Shown piece by piece: positions 1 to 12,600 of a DNA stretch of 64,000 bases (positions within the stretch are counted from its first letter, which is position 1; each line of letters begins with the position of its first letter). A program made the position numbers and the translations under genes. Source of the DNA: Arion vulgaris (Eukaryota; Mollusca; Gastropoda; Stylommatophora; Arionidae); contig CM036775.1 in NCBI GenBank assembly GCA_020796225.1, forward strand, positions 4,227,393 to 4,291,392, read 5' to 3'. The notes beneath the pieces are model-generated. The model saw only the letters and a program-made list of their open reading frames with translations, searched no databases and was not told the origin of the DNA.

Positions 1-245
1 GATAGAAGACATCCCTGACGCACTCCTGTTTCTATTCCAAAAGTATCTGTTAGTTTACCTTCATGAAGAACTCTACATTTCATATCTGTATATGTTGCTT
101 TTATTAGGTTCCATTTGTGGGTAGGAATTAAATATTTATGGATAAAACTGAACACGGTTGTCTATAGTGATTGTTCGTTGCTGGGAAGTTGTAGAAAATA
201 TCGTTCAGTGTCTTTCTTCTTCTTCTTTATGTGTTTGCCCACTAT
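1..245. other. Intron, no recognised feature
   Basis: Presumed TBCCD1 intron upstream of the first exon seen. An open stretch at the very start reads IEDIPDALLFLF, but it does not continue into the TBCCD1 sequence expected before the 582 exon, so I do not call it coding. Confidence 0.5.
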
Positions 246-497
246 TCTTCTTCGAATGCTACATATCAACCACTTGTAAACCACTCTGAGTGATTTGTAT
301 GTGATCTGAACCTAAGAGCGATTGTGTGTTGTGCCAGTTATGCGCTACAAGTAGGCCAGTACATTCGATTTCCAATGCTTTTATTTTTACTAAAGTAGCT
401 TCCTCGGTCCTACATTAGTTGCCTCTTATGACATGCCTTGTAGGTTGCAGAGGTACTATTCTTTGCTTCCTTTGCGGGTCCCGGCACCACACAGGCA
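246..497 (-). mobile_element. SINE S3 copy
   Basis: Reverse copy of family S3. It carries the conserved blocks 'gcgctacaagtaggccag' (variant) and 'cttatgacatgccttgtagg' and the gaagaag 3' end, here seen as cttcttcg at 246. It matches the copies near 19442, 36770 and 56344. Confidence 0.8.
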
Positions 498-581
498 CCA
501 TTGTTGTATTTGATTAGTTGTTGTATGTTGCTGTTGATGATAATATATGAATCGAGACTAACTTGAGAAATATCTGAATAG

Positions 582-666
582 GTGAGGATAGCAAGTCAGA
601 GCTCAACCAAAAGCGGGGAAAGATAGCTACAAATGCTCCTTCTGTGCCCAAGGAACATGTGAAAGG
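582..666 (+). CDS. TBCCD1: TBCCD1 exon (first in window)
   Basis: Acceptor 'gaatag' ends at 581 and donor 'gtatgt' starts at 667. It reads GEDSKSELNQKRGKIATNAP and onward to KEHVKG, matching the basic linker just before the TBCC domain. It starts with 2 nt of a split codon and ends with GG, completed by A at 5938. Confidence 0.88.
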
Positions 667-3600
667 GTATGTATTTCTCATATTTGTTTAATGTATCATT
701 AAGCCCCTGTGAGTGCGGTTCAATTCCGCGGGCTGGCAGAAAAGCTACAGGTTCTGCAGATTTACAGTGTTCGTGGCACCGAACCAAAGAGTTATGATGT
801 TCATCGCACCGAGCCAAAGAGCTGAAAGCTCAAGTGCTTCTGGATCAGAAAAAAAATGTATCATTATCACCAAAAAATTTTTTGTAAGGTCATGTTTGTT
901 CTTAGTGACAACTGTTATAAGAAAGAGAAGATGGAGATATGTCGGACACACCTTGAGGAGAAATGATCAAAGAATATCAAAGCAGGCATTGAAGTGGGAT
1001 GCAAAGGGTTCAAGAAAGAGAGTCGACCTAAGGAGACCCTAAACGAACTTTGCTGAGAGAGGCAGGAAATATCGGTCTCAGTTCCATGGAGGAGATTGAG
1101 CGAGTTGCCCCGGATAGAGCGATATGGAGAAATTACTTGCAGGCCCTATGTAACGTATAACGGTAAGAGAGGAGTTATTATTATGTTTGTTCTTTTCTTT
1201 TCCTTCATCCCATTTCCATTTTTTGTAACAATGAGCCATATAAAAACCATGTTGACCCTATTTTAAAAAATTCAAATTTTGAGGGGCCCCTAACATTAAA
1301 TATGTAGAAGGATATAGTACCCCCAGATATATCGCTGTCCTCCATATAGCAAGCAGTTGATGAAAACAGACAGACAAAAGATGGACAGAATAAGATAATT
1401 GAACTGAGATCACATTATAGTAGGAGAAAGAATGAACAATAGTTTGACGAGGTTAACCTACTCCAAAGGGAAAATATTAGGGAGACCAAGGGAAAAAAGG
1501 GGGTGGAGGGGGGGACAGTAGCGACGGAAAGTTTTCCCAAACCCTTTTTGAGTTACCAGACAACAATGTGTGTGCCTGATATCATAATAAACCTTTGGAA
1601 AACGTCGAAAGAGATCCAAGAAGTTTGGGCAATAGCAATCAAGAATTTAAAATAAAGAAGAACGGGGAAAGCACCACAAAATATTAAATTAAAAAAGAGA
1701 AATTTTTTTTCCAGTGACTATTTATGGTTGGAATCAGGGACCATCACACAAAAAAAAGAACAAAATCCAGTGCTTCAAACTAAATGTACAGATCGATCCC
1801 AATACATGGACAAAAAAAAGAAAGAACACTGATGTCCTGAAATCTGAAGAAAGACAACTGATAAAAAAATACTATAAAAAAATTTAGATATTTTGGCCAT
1901 GGCCCCCATGGCCGGGAAAAAAATATTAGAGGGCGGGGCCCCAGGACGAGGGCAGACCAAGAAGAAGATGGCTAAAGATATTAAAAAAACCATAATAGAC
2001 CATCGGCAAAGGGGTGATTTAGAGAGGAGGAATTTTTGGGGTGTGAAAAGAGAGCAAGCCCATAAAGGATCACACCTTAGTTTTTTTTTTTCCTTTCGCC
2101 CGTTTTCAACTCAGACTTTCCCACTTGAAACTGTTTTTTGGGTGAAAATCTGTTTTTTCCAATTTCTCAACAGCAGCGAATTTTAAATTACTTACACTGG
2201 CAGCCGGGGCCAATGTACTGTAATTTAGTATTCCTCGATAAAGGCAGATTTTCTCCGATTCAGAGGACCACGATCGCCTGAGTAAGACCGGGACTCAAAA
2301 ATGCCGAAAGGGGTTCGCCGGTATGGGGGTCCACAGCAGCAGGCCGACCCACTATCAACTACCTGGGCACCCCCCCTTTGATGATGACCGTCAAAAATTT
2401 GTTGTTATTTATATGCCTGAAGATTGTCCAACCATCTAAAACACCCTACACTGACAACAAAGCCCCCATTCATACAGGCTTAGGTCGATGTCACTAGCTC
2501 ACCTGAAAAATGGGAAAATTCCTTTTTTTCTTCTGCATTTCCCCCGATTGGGAGGGTTCTTAAAAAAGGCAGCCGTCTGCCCCGATTTCACCCCATATAG
2601 TTTGTCTTGGCCTGAATGGGGCCCCCTTTTTTCTCGTCAACTATTTGAGGGCTATATTTTTTCTTTATTTCTCCCCCCGTTTTTAACTCTTCCCGGTTTT
2701 GGGCCCCCTTGATGGAGGTCTGAATCTCCTTTGGGGAAACTCCCAGGGAGATTCACCGAGAACGTGACCCATTCCTCTTGGAAGAGTCATAAAAACCCTG
2801 TTATGCGCCACGGCCAGATGTTTTAAAGCATTTGTTTTTTAGCATTCCCAAAAAAAGTTAAAAAAGATGTCGCTTCATGCATCCCTATAACCACAGGAGA
2901 GAGAACAAACAGGAAGACGGGAAAACAATCATGATTTTATTTATTTCTCCTTTCCCGTTACGCCCCTTTAAAGAAAAACGAATCATTCTTCCTGTTCAGG
3001 CCTTCCCCCTGTATTTGTTCCAGCTATACATTTTTCAGCTCTTTCTCTATCGCTCTCCCCCAGGTCGCCCTTGGGCTTTTACGCCCCACCCTGAGCCATC
3101 TCAGTGCAGTTTTTTGTCGGGGCCAGTCTCCATGCCATCAATGTCCAATCCATCTCCCGCCGCCTTCGCATATTTTTTTCAGAGAGTATAAAAAAGTTGT
3201 TTTTTCTGTAGTATCGTTTTTTTCTTCCGTTTACTGCCATTTTGATATTCTTTGGGATATATAAACAGCCCTTTAAGAGTGGTTTTTTTATGTTGTGCCA
3301 ATTATGGGTATATGACTAGGTTTGGGGACATTACTCGGGAACGTTTTTTAGGGCTACTGTAATCTACCCGCTACCCTTTTTTAAGGCACCCAAAATTTAA
3401 GGGCTACAGCAGATTAACAATTTTTTTTTTTTACTTTGGACAGAGCCAAACATGGGGAAAAAGCAAAACCACAAAAAATAACACATTTAAGTGGGCCATT
3501 AAAAATTACCAAAAACTAGAACGAAGGTACCAACACGCATAAGAAAGAAATTTCACAGAACCTGTTTGAATTACATTGAGAAAAAAAGAATAAAGGGTTT

Positions 3601-6600
3601 TTACTTAATAAGAATGATCAAACTCAACAGATACTTTTTAAAAGTGAAAGAAAAAAAAAGTTTTTTAAAATAATAAACAGTAAAAAGAAAGTTTTTGGCC
3701 TTTTCAGCAAACCAAAAAAGAAATCAAATTAAAGAAAAATGGGCGGAAAAAAAACTGGGGGAAAATTCGAATAAAAAATTAAAAATAAAGTAACAAAAAA
3801 CACATAAAACGAAAAAGAAAAAAAAAATAAATTGTTTTTAACTTGAATAATGCAATAACCCCTATAGTTTAAAAGCTGGAAAGTAAAGACAAAAAATGTA
3901 CATGCCATAAAAAGATACAGCATGGGAAAAAAAAGTAGAAATTTTTAAAAGCGGAGCCAGGAAAAACACAACGAGCTTCCACAAAAGAAAACATCGAGGG
4001 AAAAGACGGTATCGAACATTTAAGGGCCCGTACGTGGGTGTTTCAGGCCGAAGGATATTGCGAGGGGGGCAGAAGGCCCTTTTGCCCACTTTTGGACGCT
4101 GAGATAATACAAAAATACGACCGACGCGAAATTTAAGGGCTTTTGACACGGGGGTCTGTATTTGCCCGGGGCGCGGTCAATTGATTTAAAAGGGGGTTTG
4201 GGGGGGATTGAATCCAACATAGGGGGCCTTTTTCCCCAACCAAAGGATAGTTAAAGAACGAAAAACAGACCAAAAATGGGAGATGACGGCATTTTTTAAA
4301 GGAAGGGGGTTGTTTACCGCCCCGAAAAGTTTTATGCTGTTAGAGAGCCACCATTCTCTCAACTTGCGCCGCGCCCTGTAGCGAGGGCCCACGACCCGGG
4401 AAAAGCCTACGAGATGCTGGATTTTTTTCCCAAGCGCATCCCGGGTAAGGTGCTTTTTTTCTGCATGCGGCCAGCAAATTTCTTCGCCAGAGGCTCTTCT
4501 AACCAGCATAGAACTTCCAATTTGACAGGGGGAAACTTGTCTTAACTTTCCACCCCCATAGTTCCCTTTGTGAAGAAAGTCTTATTCGTCATTTCTCCAT
4601 TCTTCAGTCTGATCCTGATACACGCTCAATCTTCCAACACTATCCTTTGCATGCACAGACGGGACAGAAGTCTTAAGGATATGTTAGTTCACAGTCACCA
4701 AGCCTAACATCCAGAGTCATTTTTACACCATCCATGTGGTCCGGGCGCTGTAACACTTGTGCTTTTGTAATACAGACCCGCACGGGGTCTTTTCCAAAGC
4801 CACGTCTTGTTGAAGACAGTTTCACGTACGAGTCCCGTAGATATTTCTATGCCATTATCTGCAAGCGGGGCAACAAGGCCTATATTGGGAAACCGCAGGG
4901 GACTCAGTGACCGATTCGCCTAACACTTGCGCGATATACGCCAATGCTCTGTGACCACTGTAGCTACCCATTTCAATGATACTGGCCATTCAGGAGCTTG
5001 TAATGTCCAGGTCACAGCCATCCGATCATGTTCCTCTGATGATCGTAGTCATTTGGGTCTGGAGAATCGGTTGATTTCTTTGTATGGTACCTTGACCACG
5101 CGGCTCAACGTATTACATTCTTATGCTTTTAGTACTTTTCTCCCCTGCTTTGTAATCTCTATGGGTATATGTTGCACGTATTACATTCTTATGCTTCTTA
5201 GTACTTTCTCTTTCCCATGCTTTATAATCTATATGGGTATATGTTGCATGTATTCGTTATATATTTACTAGATGTTTCATTGTTTTCTATTTCTAGTTTT
5301 TATGTGTGTTTTTGTGTTACATTTATTTCGTTATTCGCTTTTATTCCAGATTTTCCTTAGATACGTTGGTATTTGGTCGCCCATTTGTGTTTCATTTTAA
5401 TTTGTCACTCCTGTTTGTTCGCTTGTTTGATAAAGGCCTTGTTGGTCAAACGCTTGCTGTTTATCGTCACTGTTTATGTATTTTGTAAAACTATAGTACT
5501 TTGTTTGTACGTGTTTCACTATTTACTAAGTTTACTGCAGTCTTCCCCTATTTCTTCTACAACAGAACATCTGGAAAGAGGTGAAAGACCATGAAAAGAT
5601 GGTTAGATGGCATAGCAGAATTCTGTCAAAGAGCAAAAATAACAATCACCCAAACCACCAGAACAGTGCAAGACAAAAATAGAAAACCATGACACTGGCA
5701 ACTACCCGGTAACAGTGAAGGAGTAGGACAGGGGATCATGAGTCTGTGGAATTTATGGCTGCATGGCTAGTGCAGTCGCCACGAAACTTTTTTTTTCTAG
5801 TCCCCTGAAAGAACAAAACTCCTTGTCCGTACCGGGGATTGAACCCAAGTCTCCCGAATGGGAGCCCTCAATCTAACCCTTTCGCCAGACTCTCCAATCA
5901 TAATTTATCTTTTTTTATTTCTTTCTACATGAAACAGAAACAAGATGATTATCATGAGTCAAGTTCAGCAGACGTATAGCTCGGGTAAGTAAATGTAAAG
6001 GAAGATGTAGTCTGTTGTCTTCATTCATTCCGTTTTCTGTTATTTAGCTTCTTTGTCTGCACAAAACAGGCCTTATCTGTATCTCTGGTGGAGGTCGATT
6101 GGTTTTTTTTAGTCTTTGCTTAACCTCTTGATTACACCATTATTTTTTAGCTTTGTTGTTAATTACCATTACTGCTTTTTGGATCCCCATTACTGCCGTT
6201 GTAATACCTTCTTTTTTCTTTTTTCTTTTGCTTTCTTTACACCGCTTTTAATCACCTTTTTGGATTGTTTGATCTTTCCAACTTTATACGTTGCACATTG
6301 GTTTGGTAGCCCCCAAACTCATAGACTTCTAAAATTTAGGACATGTTCACCCAATTTCAGCCAAACCTCCTTAGTCGCCCCTCCGACATGCGTGGCAGGT
6401 TACAAGTGGTTCTTTTTTACCCCCCAAAATTTTGGGGCCCCCGGGAAACCCTGGGCGATTTTTCCCATTATTGTCATTGTTCCTCTATTCCCATAATTTT
6501 TAAAAATGAAATAGGGAACTAAAAGGTTTATAGTATTAAAACTAAATTAAAATTTTCCCCACTTCAAATGTTGTATCAACCCTAACATATCCCAGCGGGG

Positions 6601-9600
6601 TTTGGGAAAATGACTAAAGATATAGAAAGTAAGTTGAATAAGAAAATAGATGTCTGCAAAAAAATAATGAATATAAAAGGGGAAAAATTCGGGAAAAGTG
6701 AAATCAGAGAAATGTAGGGTCAACCACAAAGTGACAACTGTTATAAAAAAGAAGATGGTGATATTTTGGGAACACATCTTGGGAAAATAATAAAAAAGAA
6801 TATCAAAGCAGGCATTGAAGGGGGATGAAAAGGGTTAAAGAAAGAGGGAAAACCCCAAGGGAGACCCTAAAACAAAACTTTGGGAGGGCAAGAAATATCG
6901 GGTCCCCAGTTTCATGGAGGAGAGGGGGAGTTGCCCAGGATAGAGAGGTATGGAGAAATTGCTTCCCCACCCCCTATGTAATGTATAACGGTATGAGGGG
7001 GGAATTATTATTATTAAGGGTTCTTTTATGTGCTCAAATTAAACCGGACCTACGTTTTATCCCCCCGTCTCCATTATTTTTTGGGGAACTTGATCTCACC
7101 CACACTGAGACGGCAAAATTGTTATTTTCCCCATAATTGTTTAGCCATGTTGAAAAAGAAAAGCACAGACCACAGTTTTTCCAGACTTAGAACGGGACAC
7201 TGCAGTCCCCAAGAGAAAAAAACAGAATGGGTCTCATGTACTGGGCAGCCTGCACCTGTGGAGACCAAACAGTCCCCAGGCACACCCTGCAAGACTGCCC
7301 TAGTTTCTTTTTTCTTCTTCTTCAGTGATCTCTGGTCATGCGTTTAATTTACTGTGGACCAAAAACTGGGCAGACAGCTTCAGGTCTGTCGGGTTTTCCC
7401 CAAAAGCTTAGTTTTCAATTCGACTGGGTGGGCCACATGTTGTTTCCCTCACCCTCCACAGAAGAGGACAGTCTTGCAGGATATGCTCTGGTGTCTGTTT
7501 CTGCCTGCTGACACTGGCAGAGGCTGTTTATTATTCCTAGTCTGTATAAGTGTTTGTTGAGTCTGCAGTGTCCGGGGTAGGGGAAATATAATGACCTGGT
7601 CTGTTCTGCTTAGGTCTTTCAGGGAGTCTTTTCCATAATCATATCCAGTGTTTGTTTTCCCATCCCTGCAGATTTTCCCTGTATGAGGGTTTTGACCTCT
7701 TGAAAAGAAAAAGGGGTTTGGGAAAATTTTCCCTTTTTTGGTACTGCCCTCCTTAGCTAAGACATCAGCACTCCATTGCCTGCAATGCCACAGTAAAGGG
7801 GAACCCACTGCAAGTGAATTTCTCCCTTTTTCTGAAAGCTGAGCAAGTTTCTTTGTAGTTTTTGTACTGTGTTCAGGGGTTTTTAGCCCCCAGGGCTTGT
7901 ATAGCTGAAAAATGAGTCTGTAAAAAAATACCATCTTGTTTGCAGCTGCTTGCAGCTTATTCATGTGCTGTGCTGCCATCAGAAGGGCTATGAGTTCGGG
8001 CTTTGAATTTGGGAAACATATTTTTCCCAGAAAGCCTAGAAACAGTGGTAGCATCTGGGTGCCTAATGTAAACTCCTGCTCCACCATTCATGGCCTCCTT
8101 GCCAACCATCTTTTAAATTTTTTACCCCTTTTCTTTTTTGGAAACATGTAAGGGGAGATTTCCCATTGTTTCCTTTTTCACTAGATTAGGCTCGGCATCT
8201 TTGCTTAATAATTTAGGGATGGGGGTTGAGAAGTTTAGTGGTACTGAGTCTGGTTCCCAGTGATAAAAAAGCAATTTTTCAGGAAAGGGAATTATGATTT
8301 AGTATTTCCCAAAGTATGATTTTCCCCTTTTCCCTTTTGCTTTGTGGTTTAGTTTTTGCGTTTTAGTCTTTTTCTTTTTCTAGCCGCCTTTTTTTCAGAT
8401 GGGGGGAGGCATTTTTTTGACCCTTTTTCAGTCTTAGAATCACTTTTCTCCTTTTTCCCTTTTTCCCAAAAGGGCTGGATGTTGGCTGCCTTTTCCATTT
8501 CACAATTGGTGTAAATTTCATGGCCCCCCAAAAATAGTACGAGACCCCTTTTTTGTTTTTTTTTCCAGTATCGATTTGTTTGAATGGGCTGCTGATATCC
8601 ATTTTTGATGATGCATATTCGAGGGCGGTCAAACTGCCCGTGTACACCTGACCCCAGGATTGAATATCAGCCCCCCCAGGTATTTCCACCCATTTCCCCA
8701 TTAAAACCCTTTTGTTTCCTCAAAAGCCTTTTTTGTTTGTTTCCAATGTGATTTTTCCCATGTCAGACGACTGTCAACCCTTTTTCCCAAAAAAGGTTGG
8801 AGTAGGGGAAAAGGGGGAAACGATATCACCCAAAATTTCAGTCTGAAGTGTTTTTCCTTTTGTTGACAATGAGAAAAGCTTGCTATAGTTTTGCCCCGGT
8901 TTTTTCTAGACCCCATTTACTTGCCCACATTAGGGCGCTGTTCGGGCTGGCCGGGGAGTTTAAAGATGGCAGGACCCAGAAACCGGAGGTGTACCCCAGG
9001 CCCAAGATCATCAGCATGGAGGAGTGTGACATGTCTGGGCAGAGTTTGGGGCAGATCTTTAAATATATACCGGGAAAAGCAAGGCAGACCCCTTTTTGCC
9101 CTGGGGGACCCTGCCTTAATTTGAATCTGGGACTGTGCACTCCACCCAAATTTACGGTCTTGCCCATGGGAAAGAAAGTTTTTTACCCAATAGTACATTC
9201 TACCCCGTATTCCACTGCGTAAGAGTTTGAGTGGAAACCATTTTTCCAGACTTTGTCAAAGGGCCCTTTGACATGTCAAGAACACTGTGGGGGTTTTTCT
9301 TTTTTTTGGAAGCCATTTTCTATGTCCTGTGCGAGGTATGCCCTTGGTCATCAGTGCTTTATGCTTTTAGCCTTTTGGGCGGGATCCAGTTTAGGGTTTG
9401 GGATTCTAAAACCACTGGAGTCTGGTGGTTATCATTTCCCCAAACAGTTTTGCAAAAAATTAGAAAATTTAAGGGTCTGTAGCCCCGGGATCCTTTTTGT
9501 CTTTTCCACTTTTGAAAATTGGGTGGATTTGGCATTTTTCCAGTTCTGGGACTCTCCCTGTCTCCAACTATTTTTAAAAAATTGGAGTGAAATTCTTTTA

Positions 9601-12600
9601 TTGGGCCTATTTGTTTGAGCATGTCGTTTTATACTCCATCTGGTCCGGGGTTTTTAATTGGTTTTTTAGTGCTTCTCCGCTCAATCAGGGGATGTCTACC
9701 CCATACAGGGTTCACTTTTTGCTTTTAATGTAGGGGATTTATCTCACTTCCCGACTTCTTTCCCTTTCTCCTGACTTATTGAGCATGGGCTTTCTTTCTT
9801 GTAACACTGGGGCCCTCAGGGTGGCTGTCCTTTCCGGAGAAGTTGTTCTCCCTTTCTGGAGAACTGTTTTCCCCCTAGATGGGTTGTCATCGTTTAGGGG
9901 TTTTTTTAAGTCTCCCCAACTTTTTTTAGTATCTTTTTTCCCTGTTCAAAGAGGCTGTCTTTTTTTTTCCAGGATTTTCACACTGCTGGTTTCTTTTCTA
10001 AAATAAAGGGCCCTTGCTCTATTGTGTTGATTCATTTTGGGCCGTTATGCGAGTTCCATTGTATTTCTGGCACTGCAAAGCGAGCCATGGGGAAATTCCC
10101 TCCTTGGTTCCCAAAATGGTTTTAGTTTTTTTTCCTCCCCCTGGGATAGCCTTTTTTCAGCATCTAAAAAGGCTTTATTGAATGAAGTGCATTTTTTTCC
10201 ACTTTTCCTGATTGATTAATTTCTTTTTCAGTACTTGTCTGCTAGTTCTTGGGGAAAAGCTTTCCCGTCTGCCTTTTTGTAATTCCAACTAGGGGCAGAG
10301 TTTGTAAGTTCCCTCCTTGTTAATGGTTTTTTATGAGGAGTTTCACTGGTCTTGGGCACTACCTCCAATCTGGTCCCAGACTTTCCTTTTGGTTATCCTG
10401 TGAATGTCATCTGTAGCAAAAGCCAGATCTGGGGTGCTTGTTGTGCGCCACCGTCGGGGAAATAACATTTTGAGGATCATCTGGGTGGTTGAGAATGGTG
10501 AGACTGTTGGTGATCAGCCATTTTTCAAAGGGTTTCACCTCGAGGAATTGGGGTCATAGCCCAGCTTGGTGAGTGGCTGTTTAAGTCTCCCCTATAAGCA
10601 AGTTGTCATCTTGAACTTTTATAGCTTCCAGCTCAGTTTTAATGGAGGGGGGTGGAAAATTGATAGTGTCATCTTAGTGTTGTTGATAAGGAGTTGAACA
10701 GCTATGAATTCTGTGCTCATCTTTATTGGGCCTGTGAAGTTCAACTGCCGGTATGGAATTACGAACTAGTGTTACTACTCCCCCCTTATGTCTATTTTTC
10801 TATCCTGACGGAAGGTTTCAAATCCTCTAATGCTGAATCTATTTCCCGGATTAAGGTGCGTCCTTGGATACAGCAGATGTCCCAAACTTTTTTGCTTTCC
10901 CGAACGTTCCTCTAGCTCTCGTTTTTTTTGGGTTTCCCCTTCTGCATTCCATTGCATAATTGTGGGGGGGTGAAATTTTTTCCCTTTGCCAGTAGTAATT
11001 TCCCCGTCCTCCCCGGCTTTTCAAAAATCAACAGGGGCCCCCAGTAGCTAAAGGGGGGACCCCCTTTGAGGCAGGGGGTCCGGGCCCACCACCACCTGGC
11101 TGTTTTCCCCGGTGGTGGCAAATTAAAAAATTTGCGCATGGCCATTTGAGTTGTTCGTATGTGTCGATTCCTCCCGCCAATAATGGCTGACACATTCCGG
11201 TTCCCGAGGACATCTTTTTTTTTTAGGGTTTTTCTTTTTAGACAGTTGCAGTCCCCTGCTGGCGAGATCTGTCTTCCCCGGGTTTTTTTCTGGAGTCGTC
11301 CTACTCTAGATGACTTCAGCCTTTTGTTTCCGGGGGCCCCCAAAACTTTTTTTCAGGGGTGCTCCCCGGACACTGTAGTTTAATCCCTTTGCTTAAGGAA
11401 AGTGTCATAAGAGAAGACAAGAAAGAAAAGGATGTCCTCCCCCAAAGAGAGAGAGGACAAGTGCTATTTGTCCCATAGCTGGGGGGGGGTTGGTTGCAGC
11501 CAGAGCATTTACCACTGGCCGGGGGCCCCACTTTTTCCCCTTTTGAACCCCCCCCTCCCCCTTTTTCTGGCCTTTTACCTTTAAAAAATTTGGTTTTTTA
11601 GACCTGCCAGGGGGTTAGACTCCCCGACATAGCCCGAAGGATCATAAAAGGGACACAAACCCTCCAACCACGATAAGGTAGGCTAGGATGGGGGGGCCCA
11701 GTCTAGTAGTGAGAGGTTGGGGATCTGGACAACAGAAACAACCCCCAAGACAAACTATGGGAACCGGGTGAAGATCTCAAGTGCACCACCCCGTTTATGA
11801 CACAACCGGGGAAACCCATGAAAAAAATTAACCCTGTTACCATAATTTTATTCCTCATCACCTTTTTATATTTTTTTCTGGTTTCAGGTTCAGGAACATT
11901 GGAAATGAGTACAGTCAAAATACATTGATCACTATTCATTTCTCTTTTGCTGTCTCCCCAAACAGGTTAGTGCACCAGATGGAGTAATATTACTAAAGTT
12001 TTTAGTTCTATGGTTTTTTAGTTTTAACTGATTCCGGGACCCAAACGACCTCAAGTGTCAAATATCTTATCGATGAACCACGCCTTACCCCAAAAAACGT
12101 TTACTATTTTTTTTTGCATTTTTATTACTTTTAATTTAAGGGTTTAAATTAACCGGGAAAATACAAAAAAAATTGGGATAACGAAAAAATATCATCGTTT
12201 TTATGCTAGAAGTAGAAGTGAAAAGAGTTTACCATTCACTCTAGGATACCATGGGGACCATAAAAAAAAAAAGCGATTTTTTTGAATGGTCCGGTGCTAG
12301 TTTGGAATAGTTAATAGACCATACATTCCTTCACTTTTTTTCTTGATGTTTGTGTATTTAAATGTTTTCTTATATAAAGAAAGCCCGTCAGACTGATTTA
12401 TACAAATATTGTTCATCAAGGCCCCTTTGGGAACTTGGGGGTTTTTTTCTCACAATTTCAATTTGTTTTTTTAATTAAGCCAATAATTTTTTTTTGCATA
12501 GTAAACACAACATTATATTTTCGAATGCAATCAATATTTTGTGATCAATATTGCAAGACAGGCACTGTTTTGGAACCTGCAGGAAAGAGGAGTAGGGGAA

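Noticed and set aside
1..100. Possible TBCCD1 exon at the window start (IEDIPDALLFLF)
   Set aside because: Weak likeness to an N-terminal segment, but it does not precede the 582 exon in the right order and has no convincing donor.
7449..8087. 212-codon open frame as a host gene
   Set aside because: It is RNase H and downstream text of a decayed LINE-B on the - strand, matching 27476-27867.
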